From Asanoa iriomotensis (GTDB lineage Bacteria; Actinomycetota; Actinomycetes; Mycobacteriales; Micromonosporaceae): a stretch of 43,934 bases of DNA. Position numbers and translations under genes: made by a program. Location: contig NZ_BONC01000066.1 of NCBI RefSeq assembly GCF_016862515.1, positions 1-43,934 on the forward strand, in the 5' to 3' direction. A model generated the notes under the pieces. That model ran no database searches and was not told the DNA's origin. It saw only the letters and a list, made by a program, of their open reading frames with translations. This document shows positions 1 through 8,014 of the stretch, piece by piece. Each line of letters starts with the position of its first letter. Position 1 is the stretch's first letter.

Positions 1-2214
1 GGTCAGACCCGTGGATGTCCGCGACGCCAGACCCGCAGACGGCGGCACCGTCGAACCCGCCGAGGCGGACGGCGGCGGTGTCGCGATCGGACCGTTCGAC
101 GGCCGGGCGGCAGGCGCGGCGAGCCCACCGGACAGCGCCGTCGGCCAGGTCGCGCCCGGCGACGACGACCACGCACCAGCCGACGTGCCGTCGCCAGGCG
201 TGTCCGGGACCGTCCACACCGGTCCGTCGTCCGTGGTCGCGGAGGCGACCAGCACACCGTCGTCCGCGCCGGCCGGCAGCGCGCGTCCGGCCGGACTCTC
301 GACCTCGGCCTGCGCGCGCCCGGGCAGTGCCAGCGCACCGGTCCCGGCCTCGATCAAGGCGCTCGGCAGCAGCGCCACCGCCGTCACGCCGCCGTAGGGC
401 GAGGGCCGGAGCTGAACGCGTACCCCGTGGCGAGCTCCGAGCTGAGCCACCACGAACAGCCCCAGCCGCGCGGAGTTGGCCGGGTCGAACTCCGGCGGCT
501 CGGTGAGCCGCTGGTTGGCCTCGGCCAGGGCGTCGGAGTCCATGCCGAGCCCGCGGTCCTCGATCTCGACCGCGTACCCGTTGGGCACTGTCTGTCCCGA
601 CACCCGCACCTTGGTGTGCGGCGGCGAGAACGACGTCGCGTTCTCGATCAGCTCGGCCAGCAGGTGGATGACGTCGGCGACGGCCCGCCCGGCGACGGCC
701 GCCGGCTCGATCGCCATGATGTTGACCCGCGGGTAGTCCTCGACCTCGGAGACCGCGCCCCGGATCACGTCGATCATCGGGACCGGCACCCGCCAGCCGC
801 GACCCGGCGCGGCGCCGGCCAGCACGACCAGGTCCTCCGCGTGGCGGCGCATGCGGGTCGCCAGGTGGTCGACCCGGAACAGGTCGCCCAGCTCGTCCGG
901 GTCGGTGGTGCGCCGTTCCATCTTGTCGAGCAGCGCGAGCTGGCGGTGCAGCAGCGTCTGGCTGCGCCGGGCGATGTTGAGGAAGACCTCGCTCAGCCCG
1001 CGGCGCAGCACCGCCTCGTCGACCGCGGACGTGACCGCGGTGCGCTGGACCGCCGCGAACGCGTGGCCCACCTGCCCGATCTCGTCGGAGCCGAACTCGA
1101 GCTGCGGCGACTCGGCGGCGACGTCGACCTCCTGGCCGCGGCGCAGCCGGCCGATCAGCGTGGGCAGCCGCTCGTCGGCCAGCTCCAGCGCGGCGGCGCG
1201 CAGGCCGACCAGCCGCCGGATCAGCTCCCGGCCGACCCGCACCGAGATGAACAGCGCGATCGTGACCGCGACCAGGCCGAGGAAGCCGGCCAGGCCGAGC
1301 CGGATCAGGATGCCGGTCGCGACGGGGATCGTGCGGTCCGCGAGCCGGTCGGACGCCGCCAGCTCGAAGTCGCGCAGGTCGTGCTGCACATGGTCGTACG
1401 CGGACTGCCAGGCGGTCGCGGTCACCGGCGGCGCCGCGTTGTTGCGACCCTTGGTGACCAGCGTGTCGAGCATGTCGTCGAGCTGGGTGAACGCGGAGGT
1501 CTCGGTGAGCTGGGTGTACTTGCTGCGGTCGTCGTCGGGCAGGTCGGCCAGCGCGGTCTCGTAGAGGTAGCGCTCGGTGCCGATGATCTGCACGAGCTGG
1601 ACGTGCTCGTCGGCGCCGAACTTGCCGCCGGCGTGCACGCCGGCCAGCAGCGCGTCGGCGCGCGCCAGCACCTCCCGGGCCCGCCCGAGCGAGGTGATCG
1701 CCCGCGCCTCCCGGCCGAGCTCCTCGTCTGGGAGCGCGACCAGCACCGAGAACGCCCGGAACGCCGCGTCGATCACGCCGTTGTAGAGCCCGAGCGCGCC
1801 GGCCTTGTCCATGTCGCGCCGGTCGATGAAGTCACGCCCGGACGGCAGCACCGCGAACGCCTGGTCGAGCTGGGTCAGCCGGCCCGCGAGCAGGTCGTTG
1901 GTGTCCGCGTTGGCCGACCGGCGGCGGAACTCGGCGATCGCGTCGTCGGTCTCCGTGCGTTGCGCGGCCAGTCGTTCCTGGCTGGTCTTGCCGGCCAGGT
2001 AGACAAGGGACAGTCGGCGTTCCTGCTGCAGCGCGGCGACGACGTTCTCACCGGGTCGCCCGATGTCGTCGAGCAGGCCCTGCGCGGAAAGCAGGCTGAG
2101 CGCCGGGCCCAGCGTCAACGTGGTCGCGAAGATCCACAATGCCGTGAGCGCGGCGATCGGCACGGCGACCAAAGAAATGATCTTCGAACGGATCGACCAG
2201 CTGCGCGAATTCAT
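1..2214 (-). CDS. Nitrate/nitrite-sensor (NIT) type histidine-kinase-like protein, CvnA class, 3' end cut by window
   Basis: A membrane sensor with a kinase-like ATPase domain. The 738 codons visible run off the left edge with no stop. In order I see a basic N-terminus and first membrane segment (about residues 10-40), an extracytoplasmic helical NIT-like region containing ALQQERRLSLVYLAG, a second membrane segment near 300-320, a HAMP-like linker, a helical region with RVDHLATRMRRHAEDLVVLAG, and a HATPase domain with N-box ELIENATSFSPP (about 520) and G1 box EIEDRGLGMD (about 550). The visible tail is rich in Ala, Pro and Ser. The helical region lacks a classical His phosphoacceptor box, as in CvnA proteins of actinobacterial conservons. 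Those usually sit with a roadblock protein, a DUF742 protein and a small GTPase, which would lie left of this window. The ATG at 2214 has GAGG just upstream. Confidence 0.9.
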   Translation of the reverse strand, partial: MNSRSWSIRSKIISLVAVPIAALTALWIFATTLTLGPALSLLSAQGLLDDIGRPGENVVAALQQERRLSLVYLAGKTSQERLAAQRTETDDAIAEFRRRSANADTNDLLAGRLTQLDQAFAVLPSGRDFIDRRDMDKAGALGLYNGVIDAAFRAFSVLVALPDEELGREARAITSLGRAREVLARADALLAGVHAGGKFGADEHVQLVQIIGTERYLYETALADLPDDDRSKYTQLTETSAFTQLDDMLDTLVTKGRNNAAPPVTATAWQSAYDHVQHDLRDFELAASDRLADRTIPVATGILIRLGLAGFLGLVAVTIALFISVRVGRELIRRLVGLRAAALELADERLPTLIGRLRRGQEVDVAAESPQLEFGSDEIGQVGHAFAAVQRTAVTSAVDEAVLRRGLSEVFLNIARRSQTLLHRQLALLDKMERRTTDPDELGDLFRVDHLATRMRRHAEDLVVLAGAAPGRGWRVPVPMIDVIRGAVSEVEDYPRVNIMAIEPAAVAGRAVADVIHLLAELIENATSFSPPHTKVRVSGQTVPNGYAVEIEDRGLGMDSDALAEANQRLTEPPEFDPANSARLGLFVVAQLGARHGVRVQLRPSPYGGVTAVALLPSALIEAGTGALALPGRAQAEVESPAGRALPAGADDGVLVASATTDDGPVWTVPDTPGDGTSAGAWSSSPGATWPTALSGGLAAPAARPSNGPIATPPPSASAGSTVPPSAGLASRTSTGLT

Positions 2215-2245
2215 CAGTCCTCGCCCGAGGGTTGGCAGGATCGAC

Positions 2246-2255
2246 GACACGTGTC
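2246..2255. promoter_or_regulatory. Palindrome in the divergent promoter region between the sensor kinase and the membrane protein
   Basis: GACACGTGTC is a perfect 10-base palindrome. It is flanked by TCGAC at 2241-2245 and GTCGA at 2258-2262, which extends the symmetry. It lies about 30 bases upstream of the kinase start, inside the 235-base divergent region 2215-2449. An operator role is inference; the binding protein is unknown. Confidence 0.3.
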
Positions 2256-2449
2256 CTGTCGACTCCCGCCAGAAAGCCGACACCGCCGGTGACGCGTGCG
2301 CCTTGGGCAGGATACGCAAATGCCGGCTATGGCACTACCGCCGCATGTCGATGTCTCGGCGGCTGGTCGTGCACGGCGAAAAGTTCTCACCGAAACCTGG
2401 GTTCGAGACCGTTGCCATCTGGGAAATAACGGCGACGAAGGAGGAACCC

Positions 2450-3025
2450 ATGTCGCCCACCCAGATCGTCGTTCTCGTCATCGTCATCGTGGTGCTCGTC
2501 GCGGTCGGGATCTTCGCGTGGTCGGCGATGCGTCGCCGGGCCCTGCGCGACAGGTTCGGTCCGGAGTACGACCGGGCCGTCGAAAGCCAGGAGAGCCGGG
2601 CGGCCGCCGAGCGTGAGCTTCGCGACCGCGAGCGCCGCCACGCCGAGCTCGCCCTCACGCCCCTGACCCCCGAGTCGCGGGAGCGCTACTCGAGCGCCTG
2701 GGAAGAGCTGCAGGTCATGTTCGTCGACGACCCGGCCCGCGCGGTCGGCGCCGCCGACGAGCTGGTCACCCAATTGGTCGCGGAGCGCGGCTACCCGACG
2801 GAGGACTACGACGACCAGCTCGCGCACCTGTCCGTCGAGCATGCGCGCACGCTCGGCAACTACCGCGACGCACATGACATCCATCTCGCCAACGAGCGTG
2901 GCGAGGCCAGCACCGAGCAGCTGCGCCAGGCGGTGGTGCACTACCGCGCCCTGGTCGCGGACCTGCTCGGCGACGAGCCCGTGCACGCTCCGCAGACCGA
3001 AGGCCCGGTCACCGACGCCCGCTAA
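2450..3025 (+). CDS. Small single-span membrane protein with C-terminal FVDDP domain, unknown function
   Basis: A 191-residue protein of a type seen in actinobacteria with no function I can name. Residues about 4-25 form one membrane span (IVVLVIVIVVLVAVGIFAW), followed by a basic stop-transfer MRRR, a charged helical stretch, and a C-terminal helical domain from about residue 85. That domain carries SSAWEELQVMFVDDPARAVG and then TLGNYRDAHD and VVHYRALVADLL. The ATG at 2450 follows AAGGAGG at ideal spacing. The next gene starts 19 bases downstream and carries a related FVDDP domain, so the pair is probably one operon. The topology predicts a cytoplasmic C-terminal domain anchored to the membrane. 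There is no enzymatic motif. Confidence 0.88.
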   Translation: MSPTQIVVLVIVIVVLVAVGIFAWSAMRRRALRDRFGPEYDRAVESQESRAAAERELRDRERRHAELALTPLTPESRERYSSAWEELQVMFVDDPARAVGAADELVTQLVAERGYPTEDYDDQLAHLSVEHARTLGNYRDAHDIHLANERGEASTEQLRQAVVHYRALVADLLGDEPVHAPQTEGPVTDAR

Positions 3026-3044
3026 CTTCGAGGAGAACCCCCCA

Positions 3045-4163
3045 ATGACCTACCAGGACCAGCGCAGCGACGAATACCCCGAGGCCGTGCGGTCGGAGCC
3101 CGTGCCCGTCCAGCGCACCTCGCCGGACGACGAGATCGTCGAGACCGACCCCGAGCGGGGTTACCACGAGAACGACGAGGGCTACCACGACAACGTACGG
3201 GAGCAGGGCTTCCACGAGAACGCCGACGAACCGACCGGCACGCTGGACGCCGACCGCGACGGCATCGACGACCGGGCCGAGGACGAGACCCGCGCCGAGG
3301 ACGAGACCCGCGTCGAGGACGAGACCCGCGTCGAGGACGAGGCCGAGGCTGAGGAAGAGGCCCATGCGGAGGAGGAGGCCCGCGCCGACGACGAGGCCCG
3401 CGCCGACGACGAGGCCCGCGCCGAGGACGACGACGTGGCGGACGACGACGTGGTGGTGCAGGACGACGTGGTGGACGACGAGGTCCGGGCCGAGGACGAC
3501 ACCGAGGTCCGTGACGAGACCGACGTCTACCGGGAGGCCGAGGAGGACCGCACCGGGTACGACGACCCGGTGGTCGCCTCGCCCGTCGACACCGACGCCG
3601 AGCGCTTCGGGGTCGACAGCACCGAGCTGGAGCGGGAGCGCGCCGAGGACGAGCACCCGGACGGCGGCCCCACGTTCCCGGACTCGGCCCTGGCACCGGC
3701 CGCCTTCGGCGCGGCCACCGTGGGCGGTGCGGCCGCCGCGGCGGCGATGACCGCCAACCGCACCGACACCCGCACCGACGCCGAAGCGATCGACGACCGC
3801 GCCGAAGCCGAAGCAGAAGCAGAATTGGACGCGGACCGCGTGGACGAGCCCGGCGAGAAGACCGAGCTCATGCCCGGCGAGGTCGCCGCGGACCCGGTGA
3901 CCGCGTTGGTCACGGCCGAGGCCGCGGAGGGCTTCCGGAACCGCTGGCGCGAGGTCCAGCTCCGCTTCGTCGACGACCCGCGCGGCGCGGCGGCCGAGGC
4001 GCAGGGCCTGGCCGAGGAAGCGGCCGACGCGCTGGTCGAGGCGCTCGCGGAGATGCGCACGGACCTCGGCGGCTGGCAGTCCAGCGAGGGCACCGACACC
4101 GAGCACCTGCGTGTCGTGTTCCGCCGCTACCGCGACTTCCTGGACCGCATGCTGCAGAGCTGA
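3045..4163 (+). CDS. Acidic repeat protein with C-terminal FVDDP domain, unknown function
   Basis: A 372-residue, very acidic protein. An N-terminal part holds three related segments (GYHENDE, GYHDNVRE, GFHENADE). Residues 78-131 are nine consecutive hexads of the (A/V)EDETR or ADDEAR type, followed by more Asp/Glu-rich disordered sequence. A short Ala/Gly-rich hydrophobic stretch lies near 215-235, probably too weak for a true membrane span. The last 80 residues form a helical domain (RNRWREVQLRFVDDPRGAAA ... FRRYRDFLDRML) clearly related to the end of the preceding gene product. The ATG at 3045 follows AGGAG. I infer a disordered acidic linker or binding protein that works with its membrane-anchored neighbour. 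No known family name is recognised. Confidence 0.88.
   Translation: MTYQDQRSDEYPEAVRSEPVPVQRTSPDDEIVETDPERGYHENDEGYHDNVREQGFHENADEPTGTLDADRDGIDDRAEDETRAEDETRVEDETRVEDEAEAEEEAHAEEEARADDEARADDEARAEDDDVADDDVVVQDDVVDDEVRAEDDTEVRDETDVYREAEEDRTGYDDPVVASPVDTDAERFGVDSTELERERAEDEHPDGGPTFPDSALAPAAFGAATVGGAAAAAAMTANRTDTRTDAEAIDDRAEAEAEAELDADRVDEPGEKTELMPGEVAADPVTALVTAEAAEGFRNRWREVQLRFVDDPRGAAAEAQGLAEEAADALVEALAEMRTDLGGWQSSEGTDTEHLRVVFRRYRDFLDRMLQS
3276..3437 (+). repeat. In-frame 18-bp tandem repeat (nine units) encoding acidic hexapeptides
   Basis: Nine consecutive 18-base units lie in frame inside the acidic protein gene. Units 1 and 2 are identical (GCCGAGGACGAGACCCGC), unit 3 differs by one base, and two later units are identical to each other (GCCGACGACGAGGCCCGC). 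Near-identity at the DNA level makes slippage or recombination, and so length variation between strains, plausible. Confidence 0.85.
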
Positions 4164-4177
4164 CCGCACCCGACCAC

Positions 4178-4207
4178 GAGGGCCCTTGCCGGGAGGCGGG
4201 GGCCCTC
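4178..4207. terminator. Bidirectional hairpin between convergent genes
   Basis: GAGGGCCC (4178-4185) pairs exactly with GGGCCCTC (4200-4207) across a 14-base loop. It begins 14 bases after the acidic protein stop and overlaps the stop codon of the convergent secreted protein. No U-tract is present, as is usual for actinobacterial terminators. Confidence 0.6.
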
Positions 4208-4868
4208 AGCCCTGTGGGACGGGCACGATCGTCTCGCCGTTGACGACGACCGAGCCGTTGGTCAGGTCGAGCGGCGGGGCCGGTTGCGGGACGCCGTCGA
4301 CCTGCAGGATGCCGACCTGTCGTCCGTCGACCACGATCCAGCCGCCGCGGACCTGCGCGTTGCGCACCTGCGCCGTCGCCCGGTAGAGCCCGGACGGCTT
4401 GCGCACGGCGCCGATGTCGAACCGATAGGTGGTGCCGCCGGCGGTCACCGTGCCGTTGGCCCGCTGCTTGTCGAACACCCCGGTGAGCCGGCCGTCCGCG
4501 CCGGAGAGCGCGAGCCGCTCGTCGACCGCGGTGCCTTGGTACCACGCCTCGACCCGGTTGCCGTCGCAGACGTAAGCGACGGCGACGCCCTCCTTGACCG
4601 CGATCGCGATGCTGGCCGCGCCACCGCGGGTGGAACCGGCCCAGGTCACGGTGACCTTCTCCGGTGCCTGCACCTTGGCCGGCGGCGGCGTGACCGCCCG
4701 GTCGGCGGCCGGCGCGGTGGCGGTCGGAGGTGCGGCGGTGGTCGGCGCGGGCGCCGCGACCTCGGCAGCCGTCGGCTCCACGACGGTCAGCGCGTTGTTG
4801 GCGGCGAACAGCCCGGCGCCGGCGGCGAGGCCGACGACCAGCGTCACGGCGGTGCCCAAGCGCTTCAT
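4206..4868 (-). CDS. Secreted or membrane-anchored protein of unknown function
   Basis: A 220-residue exported protein. The N-terminus MKRLGTAVTLVVGLAAGAG is a signal peptide or anchor with no lipobox Cys. A Pro/Ala/Thr-rich linker (about 28-65) follows, then a beta-rich domain containing TVTWAGSTRGGAASIAIAV, AYVCDGNRVEAWYQG and a terminal VVVNGETIVPVPQG. I recognise the general type (a small extracytoplasmic actinobacterial protein) but no named domain or catalytic residue. Two tandem ATG codons occur at 4871 and 4868. GGGGAG lies at better spacing for the second, so 4868 is chosen. It is divergent from the cyclase gene. Confidence 0.8.
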   Translation of the reverse strand: MKRLGTAVTLVVGLAAGAGLFAANNALTVVEPTAAEVAAPAPTTAAPPTATAPAADRAVTPPPAKVQAPEKVTVTWAGSTRGGAASIAIAVKEGVAVAYVCDGNRVEAWYQGTAVDERLALSGADGRLTGVFDKQRANGTVTAGGTTYRFDIGAVRKPSGLYRATAQVRNAQVRGGWIVVDGRQVGILQVDGVPQPAPPLDLTNGSVVVNGETIVPVPQG

Positions 4869-4888
4869 CATCACTCCCCGTCGGCGGC

Positions 4889-4904
4889 GTTCCCTATAGA
4901 GAAC
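4889..4904. promoter_or_regulatory. Near-perfect palindrome in the divergent region upstream of the cyclase gene
   Basis: GTTCCCTATAGAGAAC is a 16-base palindrome with one mismatched pair. Its core CTATAG resembles a -10 element. It lies about 20 bases upstream of the secreted protein start and about 60 upstream of the cyclase start, so it could be an operator or promoter for either gene. Confidence 0.35.
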
Positions 4905-4963
4905 AGCCTCCCGTGACCGGCGTCTGTGGACAACAACGCACAGCTGAAAAATGACAGTTCGCG

Positions 4964-6997
4964 ATGTTCTTCCCGCGTATGGTGTGGCCCGTGGTCGAGG
5001 GGTCGGCCCGCGCCTATCTGCCGCCGGCGGTGCAACCGGTGCGCGCGGCCGTGTGGGCGCTGCACCTGGCGCTGCCGCTGGCCGGCTTGTGGCTGCTGCT
5101 CGCCCAGCCAACGGTCGACCTGCACTGGCAGCACCCGGCGAGCCACTTCTGGCTGGTCCTGGTCGTCGCCGGGGTCAACATCGCGATCGGCGTGCGGATG
5201 GCCGCCGTCTCCGCCGGCCGCGCCGACGCCCGCCTGTTCCTGGTCGCGCTCGCGTTCCTGACCAGCGCCGGATTCTTCCTCCTGCACGCCCTGGCGACTC
5301 CCGGCGTGCTGGTCGACCACCCCAACGTCGGCTTCGAGCTGGCCCAGCCCGTCGGCCTGACCGTCGCCGCGGTGTTCGCCGCGGCCAGCGCGCTCGACGT
5401 CGACGGCGCCTTCGGCACGGCCGTCCTGCGCCACCGCCACGTCCTCCAGGCCCTGCTCACGGTGCTGATCGCCGGCTGGGGCGTGGTCTCGGTCGCCGAC
5501 CTGCCGCCGCTGAAAGCCGCACCCGGCGAGACCGAGGACCCACTGGCCTACGTCGCCGCGGTCACGATCGGGTTGTACGCGTTCGCCGCGCTCGCCTACT
5601 ACCGCCGGCACCGGCGCCGACCGGCGGCCGTCCTGCTCAGCGTCATCACCGCGTTCGCGCTGCTCGCCGAGGCGACGCTGGCGGTCGTGCTGGCCCGCCG
5701 GTGGCAGCTCTCCTGGTGGGAGTGGCACCTGCTGCTCGCGCTGGCGTTCGGCTTCGTCGCCTACAGCGCCTACGTGCAGTACCGGCGCGAGGGCAGCAGC
5801 GCCGGCCTCTTCGACGCGATCTCGTCGGGCGAGACCAACCGTCGGATCCGGGCCGAGTACACGGCCGCGTTGGAGGACCTGGTGACCGCGCTGCGGGACG
5901 GCGGGAGCCAAGAGCCCGCGGCCCGGCTCGGCGACCGGTTCGGCCTGACCGAGGGTCAGGTGGCCGTGCTCGACCAGGCCGGCGCCGCGCTGGCGGCCGA
6001 GCGTGACCTGACCGAGCGGCTCGGCGCGCTGGTCGCGGTGGGCGAGCAGGCGCGGGTGGGCCTCGACGACGCGCGGCTGCTCCGGCAGGCCCTCGACGTG
6101 ATCCGGCCGGCCTACGGTGACGTGCGGATCGGGCTGTTCTCCGGCGGTGCGCTGACGATCGACGGGCGGCGGTACACCACCGCGACCCCCATGGATCATC
6201 CGACCGAGGTGGACGGTCGTCGCGCGTACCCCCTGACGGTCAAAGGGCGATTGGCGGGCGTGCTGGTGGTGCCGGCGGTGCCGGCCCACGACGCGCGCCG
6301 CGCGCTGCTCGACACCCTGGCCAGCCAGCTGTCGATCGCGCTGGAGAACGCCCGCCTCTACCGGGAGCTGGGCACGCTGTTCCGGCAGTATCTCTCGCCC
6401 GACGTCGCGGCGGCGCTGCTGGCCGATCCCGACCAGGCGGCGCTCGGCGGCGACCTGGTCGAGGTCACCGCGCTCTTCGCCGACCTGCGCGGCTTCACCA
6501 CGTTCTCCGAGGGTGTCGAGCCGGCGGAGATCGTGCGGATGCTCAACCGCTACCACGCGGTGACCGTGCCGGCGATCCTCGACAACGGCGGCACGGTCGT
6601 GCAGTTCGTCGGCGACGCGCTGCTCGCGCTCTTCAACGCGCCGGCCCGCCAGCCCGACCACGCCCTGCGCGCGGTCCGCGCCGGGCTCGCGCTGCAGACG
6701 GCGGTCGACGAGATCGCCACCGGCCATCCGGAGTGGCCGAGGTTCCGGGTCGGCGCGAACACCGGCCCGGCGCTGGTCGGCAACATCGGCAGCGAGACGC
6801 TGCGCGGCTTCAACGCGATGGGCGACGCGGTCAACGTCGCGGCCCGCCTCCAGACGCTGGCCGAGCCGGGCCAGGTGGTGATCGGCGAGACCACGCTCAA
6901 GGCCGCCGGCGCGTCGGTGCGCGCGGTCCCGCTGGGCGACCTCGACGTCAAAGGCCGGATCCAGACCGTCCGCGCGTACGTGGTGACGGGCGCATGA
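4964..6997 (+). CDS. Membrane-bound class III adenylate/guanylate cyclase with GAF-like domain
   Basis: Makes a cyclic nucleotide (cAMP, possibly cGMP) from NTP at the membrane. The 677 residues comprise about six to eight hydrophobic spans (about 20-265), a helical linker, a GAF-like region (about 340-475) and a C-terminal cyclase homology domain (about 500-670). Metal-binding Asp507 (FADLRGFT) and Asp551 (FVGDALL) are present, as are transition-state Asn624 and Arg628 (NVAARL). The two substrate-selecting positions are Gln547 (VVQFVGD) and Asn617 (GFNAMGD) instead of the usual Lys and Asp/Thr, a pair known from mycobacterial Rv0386. The stop overlaps the start of the Crp-type gene (ATGA), so the two are translationally coupled. 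The start is uncertain: ATG 4964 or 4979, neither with a clear ribosome binding site. Confidence 0.93.
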   Translation: MFFPRMVWPVVEGSARAYLPPAVQPVRAAVWALHLALPLAGLWLLLAQPTVDLHWQHPASHFWLVLVVAGVNIAIGVRMAAVSAGRADARLFLVALAFLTSAGFFLLHALATPGVLVDHPNVGFELAQPVGLTVAAVFAAASALDVDGAFGTAVLRHRHVLQALLTVLIAGWGVVSVADLPPLKAAPGETEDPLAYVAAVTIGLYAFAALAYYRRHRRRPAAVLLSVITAFALLAEATLAVVLARRWQLSWWEWHLLLALAFGFVAYSAYVQYRREGSSAGLFDAISSGETNRRIRAEYTAALEDLVTALRDGGSQEPAARLGDRFGLTEGQVAVLDQAGAALAAERDLTERLGALVAVGEQARVGLDDARLLRQALDVIRPAYGDVRIGLFSGGALTIDGRRYTTATPMDHPTEVDGRRAYPLTVKGRLAGVLVVPAVPAHDARRALLDTLASQLSIALENARLYRELGTLFRQYLSPDVAAALLADPDQAALGGDLVEVTALFADLRGFTTFSEGVEPAEIVRMLNRYHAVTVPAILDNGGTVVQFVGDALLALFNAPARQPDHALRAVRAGLALQTAVDEIATGHPEWPRFRVGANTGPALVGNIGSETLRGFNAMGDAVNVAARLQTLAEPGQVVIGETTLKAAGASVRAVPLGDLDVKGRIQTVRAYVVTGA

Positions 6998-7659
6998 CCG
7001 ATTTTTGGGCGATGTTGACGGAGACGGAGCGGGCGGACTTCGTGAAGCGCGGCCGGCGCCGCCGCTGGAAGCGCGGCGAGGTGCTGATCCGCCAGGCGGA
7101 CACCTCCGACTGGGTGCTGCTGCTCGAGTCGGGCCGGGTCAAGGCGGCCAGCCACACCGCGGGCGGCGCGGAGGTGGTGCTCGCGGTCCGCGGCCCCGGC
7201 GCGTTGCTCGGCGAGCTGTCCGCGGTCAGCCGCGAGCCCCGCTCGGCCAGCGTGCTGGCCCTGGAGCCGGTGACCGGCCTGGTGGTGCCGCTGTCCGAGT
7301 TCGAGGTCTACCTCAAGGAACACGGCCGGGTCGCCCTGGTGCTGATGCGCCTGCTCGCCGAACGCCTCCGCGACGCGGACCGCAAGCGCATCGAGTTCGG
7401 CGCACAGGACACCACGGGCCGGGTGGCCGCCCGCCTGGTCGAACTGGCGGACCGCTTCGGCGTCCAGGAGCCCGGCGGCGGGGTCCGCATCGCGCTGCCA
7501 CTCTCCCAGGACGAGCTGGCGAGCTGGATCGGCGCGAGCCGCGAGGCGGTCAGCAAGTCTCTGGGCGTGCTCCGCACCGCGGGCCTGGTCCGCACGAGCC
7601 GCCTACGCGTGGTCGTCCTCGACCCCACCGCCCTCCGCTCCCGCGCCGAAACCGAGTAG
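6994..7659 (+). CDS. Crp/Fnr-family transcriptional regulator
   Basis: A 221-residue DNA-binding regulator that probably responds to the product of the coupled cyclase. The N-terminal cyclic-nucleotide-binding fold (about 15-125) keeps the phosphate-binding cassette LLGELSAVSREPRSA, with Glu74, Arg83 and Ser84 matching the cAMP contacts of E. coli CRP. The dimer helix is about 107-135. The C-terminal winged helix holds PLSQDELASWIGASREAVSK (about 168-188), typical of Crp proteins. ATG at 6994 overlaps the cyclase stop by four bases. cAMP responsiveness is inferred from the cassette and the coupling. No clear TGTGA-N6-TCACA target was seen in the window. Confidence 0.94.
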   Translation: MTDFWAMLTETERADFVKRGRRRRWKRGEVLIRQADTSDWVLLLESGRVKAASHTAGGAEVVLAVRGPGALLGELSAVSREPRSASVLALEPVTGLVVPLSEFEVYLKEHGRVALVLMRLLAERLRDADRKRIEFGAQDTTGRVAARLVELADRFGVQEPGGGVRIALPLSQDELASWIGASREAVSKSLGVLRTAGLVRTSRLRVVVLDPTALRSRAETE

Positions 7660-7792
7660 CGCGCTACCAGGACGGGTGACGCGTACGGCGGGTCGCCTTT
7701 GTGGTCTTGACGACCATTACGCTCCGTGGCATCGTCTGCGATCGTGCCTGTGGGGTTCTCCCCGTCCGGAACCGATGAGAAGGAGCCTCACA

Positions 7793-8014
7793 ATGGACAC
7801 CTCGGTAGCGTCCGGAGGTCCATCGTCCACAATGGATGCTTGGCGCCGGTCCAGCCGTTGTGAGTCTGGCCATTGCCTCGAGGCCATGCGAGAGCCGTCG
7901 GGGCGCGTGTTGGTGCGGGACAGCAAGTCGCCGACCGCGGTCCTTGATCTTGATGCCGCCGCTTGGCGGGCGTTCACGGACGACGTGCGTGCGGGACGCT
8001 TCGACCGCGACTGA
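7793..8014 (+). CDS. DUF397 domain protein
   Basis: A 73-residue protein of the DUF397 family: AWRRSSRCESGHCLEA, then VLVRDSKSPTAVLDLD, WRAFTDDVRAGRFD. Family members usually sit beside an XRE/HTH regulator and act as its small partner (as in Streptomyces WhiJ-type and BldB-linked loci). No XRE gene is adjacent here, so it is an orphan or works with a distant partner. ATG at 7793 follows AAGGAG; a downstream ATG at 7834 would remove part of the N-terminus. Its 3' end overlaps the convergent DUF6082 gene by 41 bases. Confidence 0.88.
   Translation: MDTSVASGGPSSTMDAWRRSSRCESGHCLEAMREPSGRVLVRDSKSPTAVLDLDAAAWRAFTDDVRAGRFDRD

Noticed and set aside
427-2292. A 621-codon plus-strand frame opposite the sensor kinase
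   Set aside because: Antisense to a clear NIT/HATPase gene, with repetitive Arg/Gln/Val-rich translation.
2395-2415. GGGTTCGAGACC resembling a tRNA T-arm
   Set aside because: No matching acceptor, D or anticodon stems around it; chance match in a promoter region.
3276-3437. Possible CRISPR-like array
   Set aside because: The 18-base units are adjacent with no spacers and are in frame within a gene.
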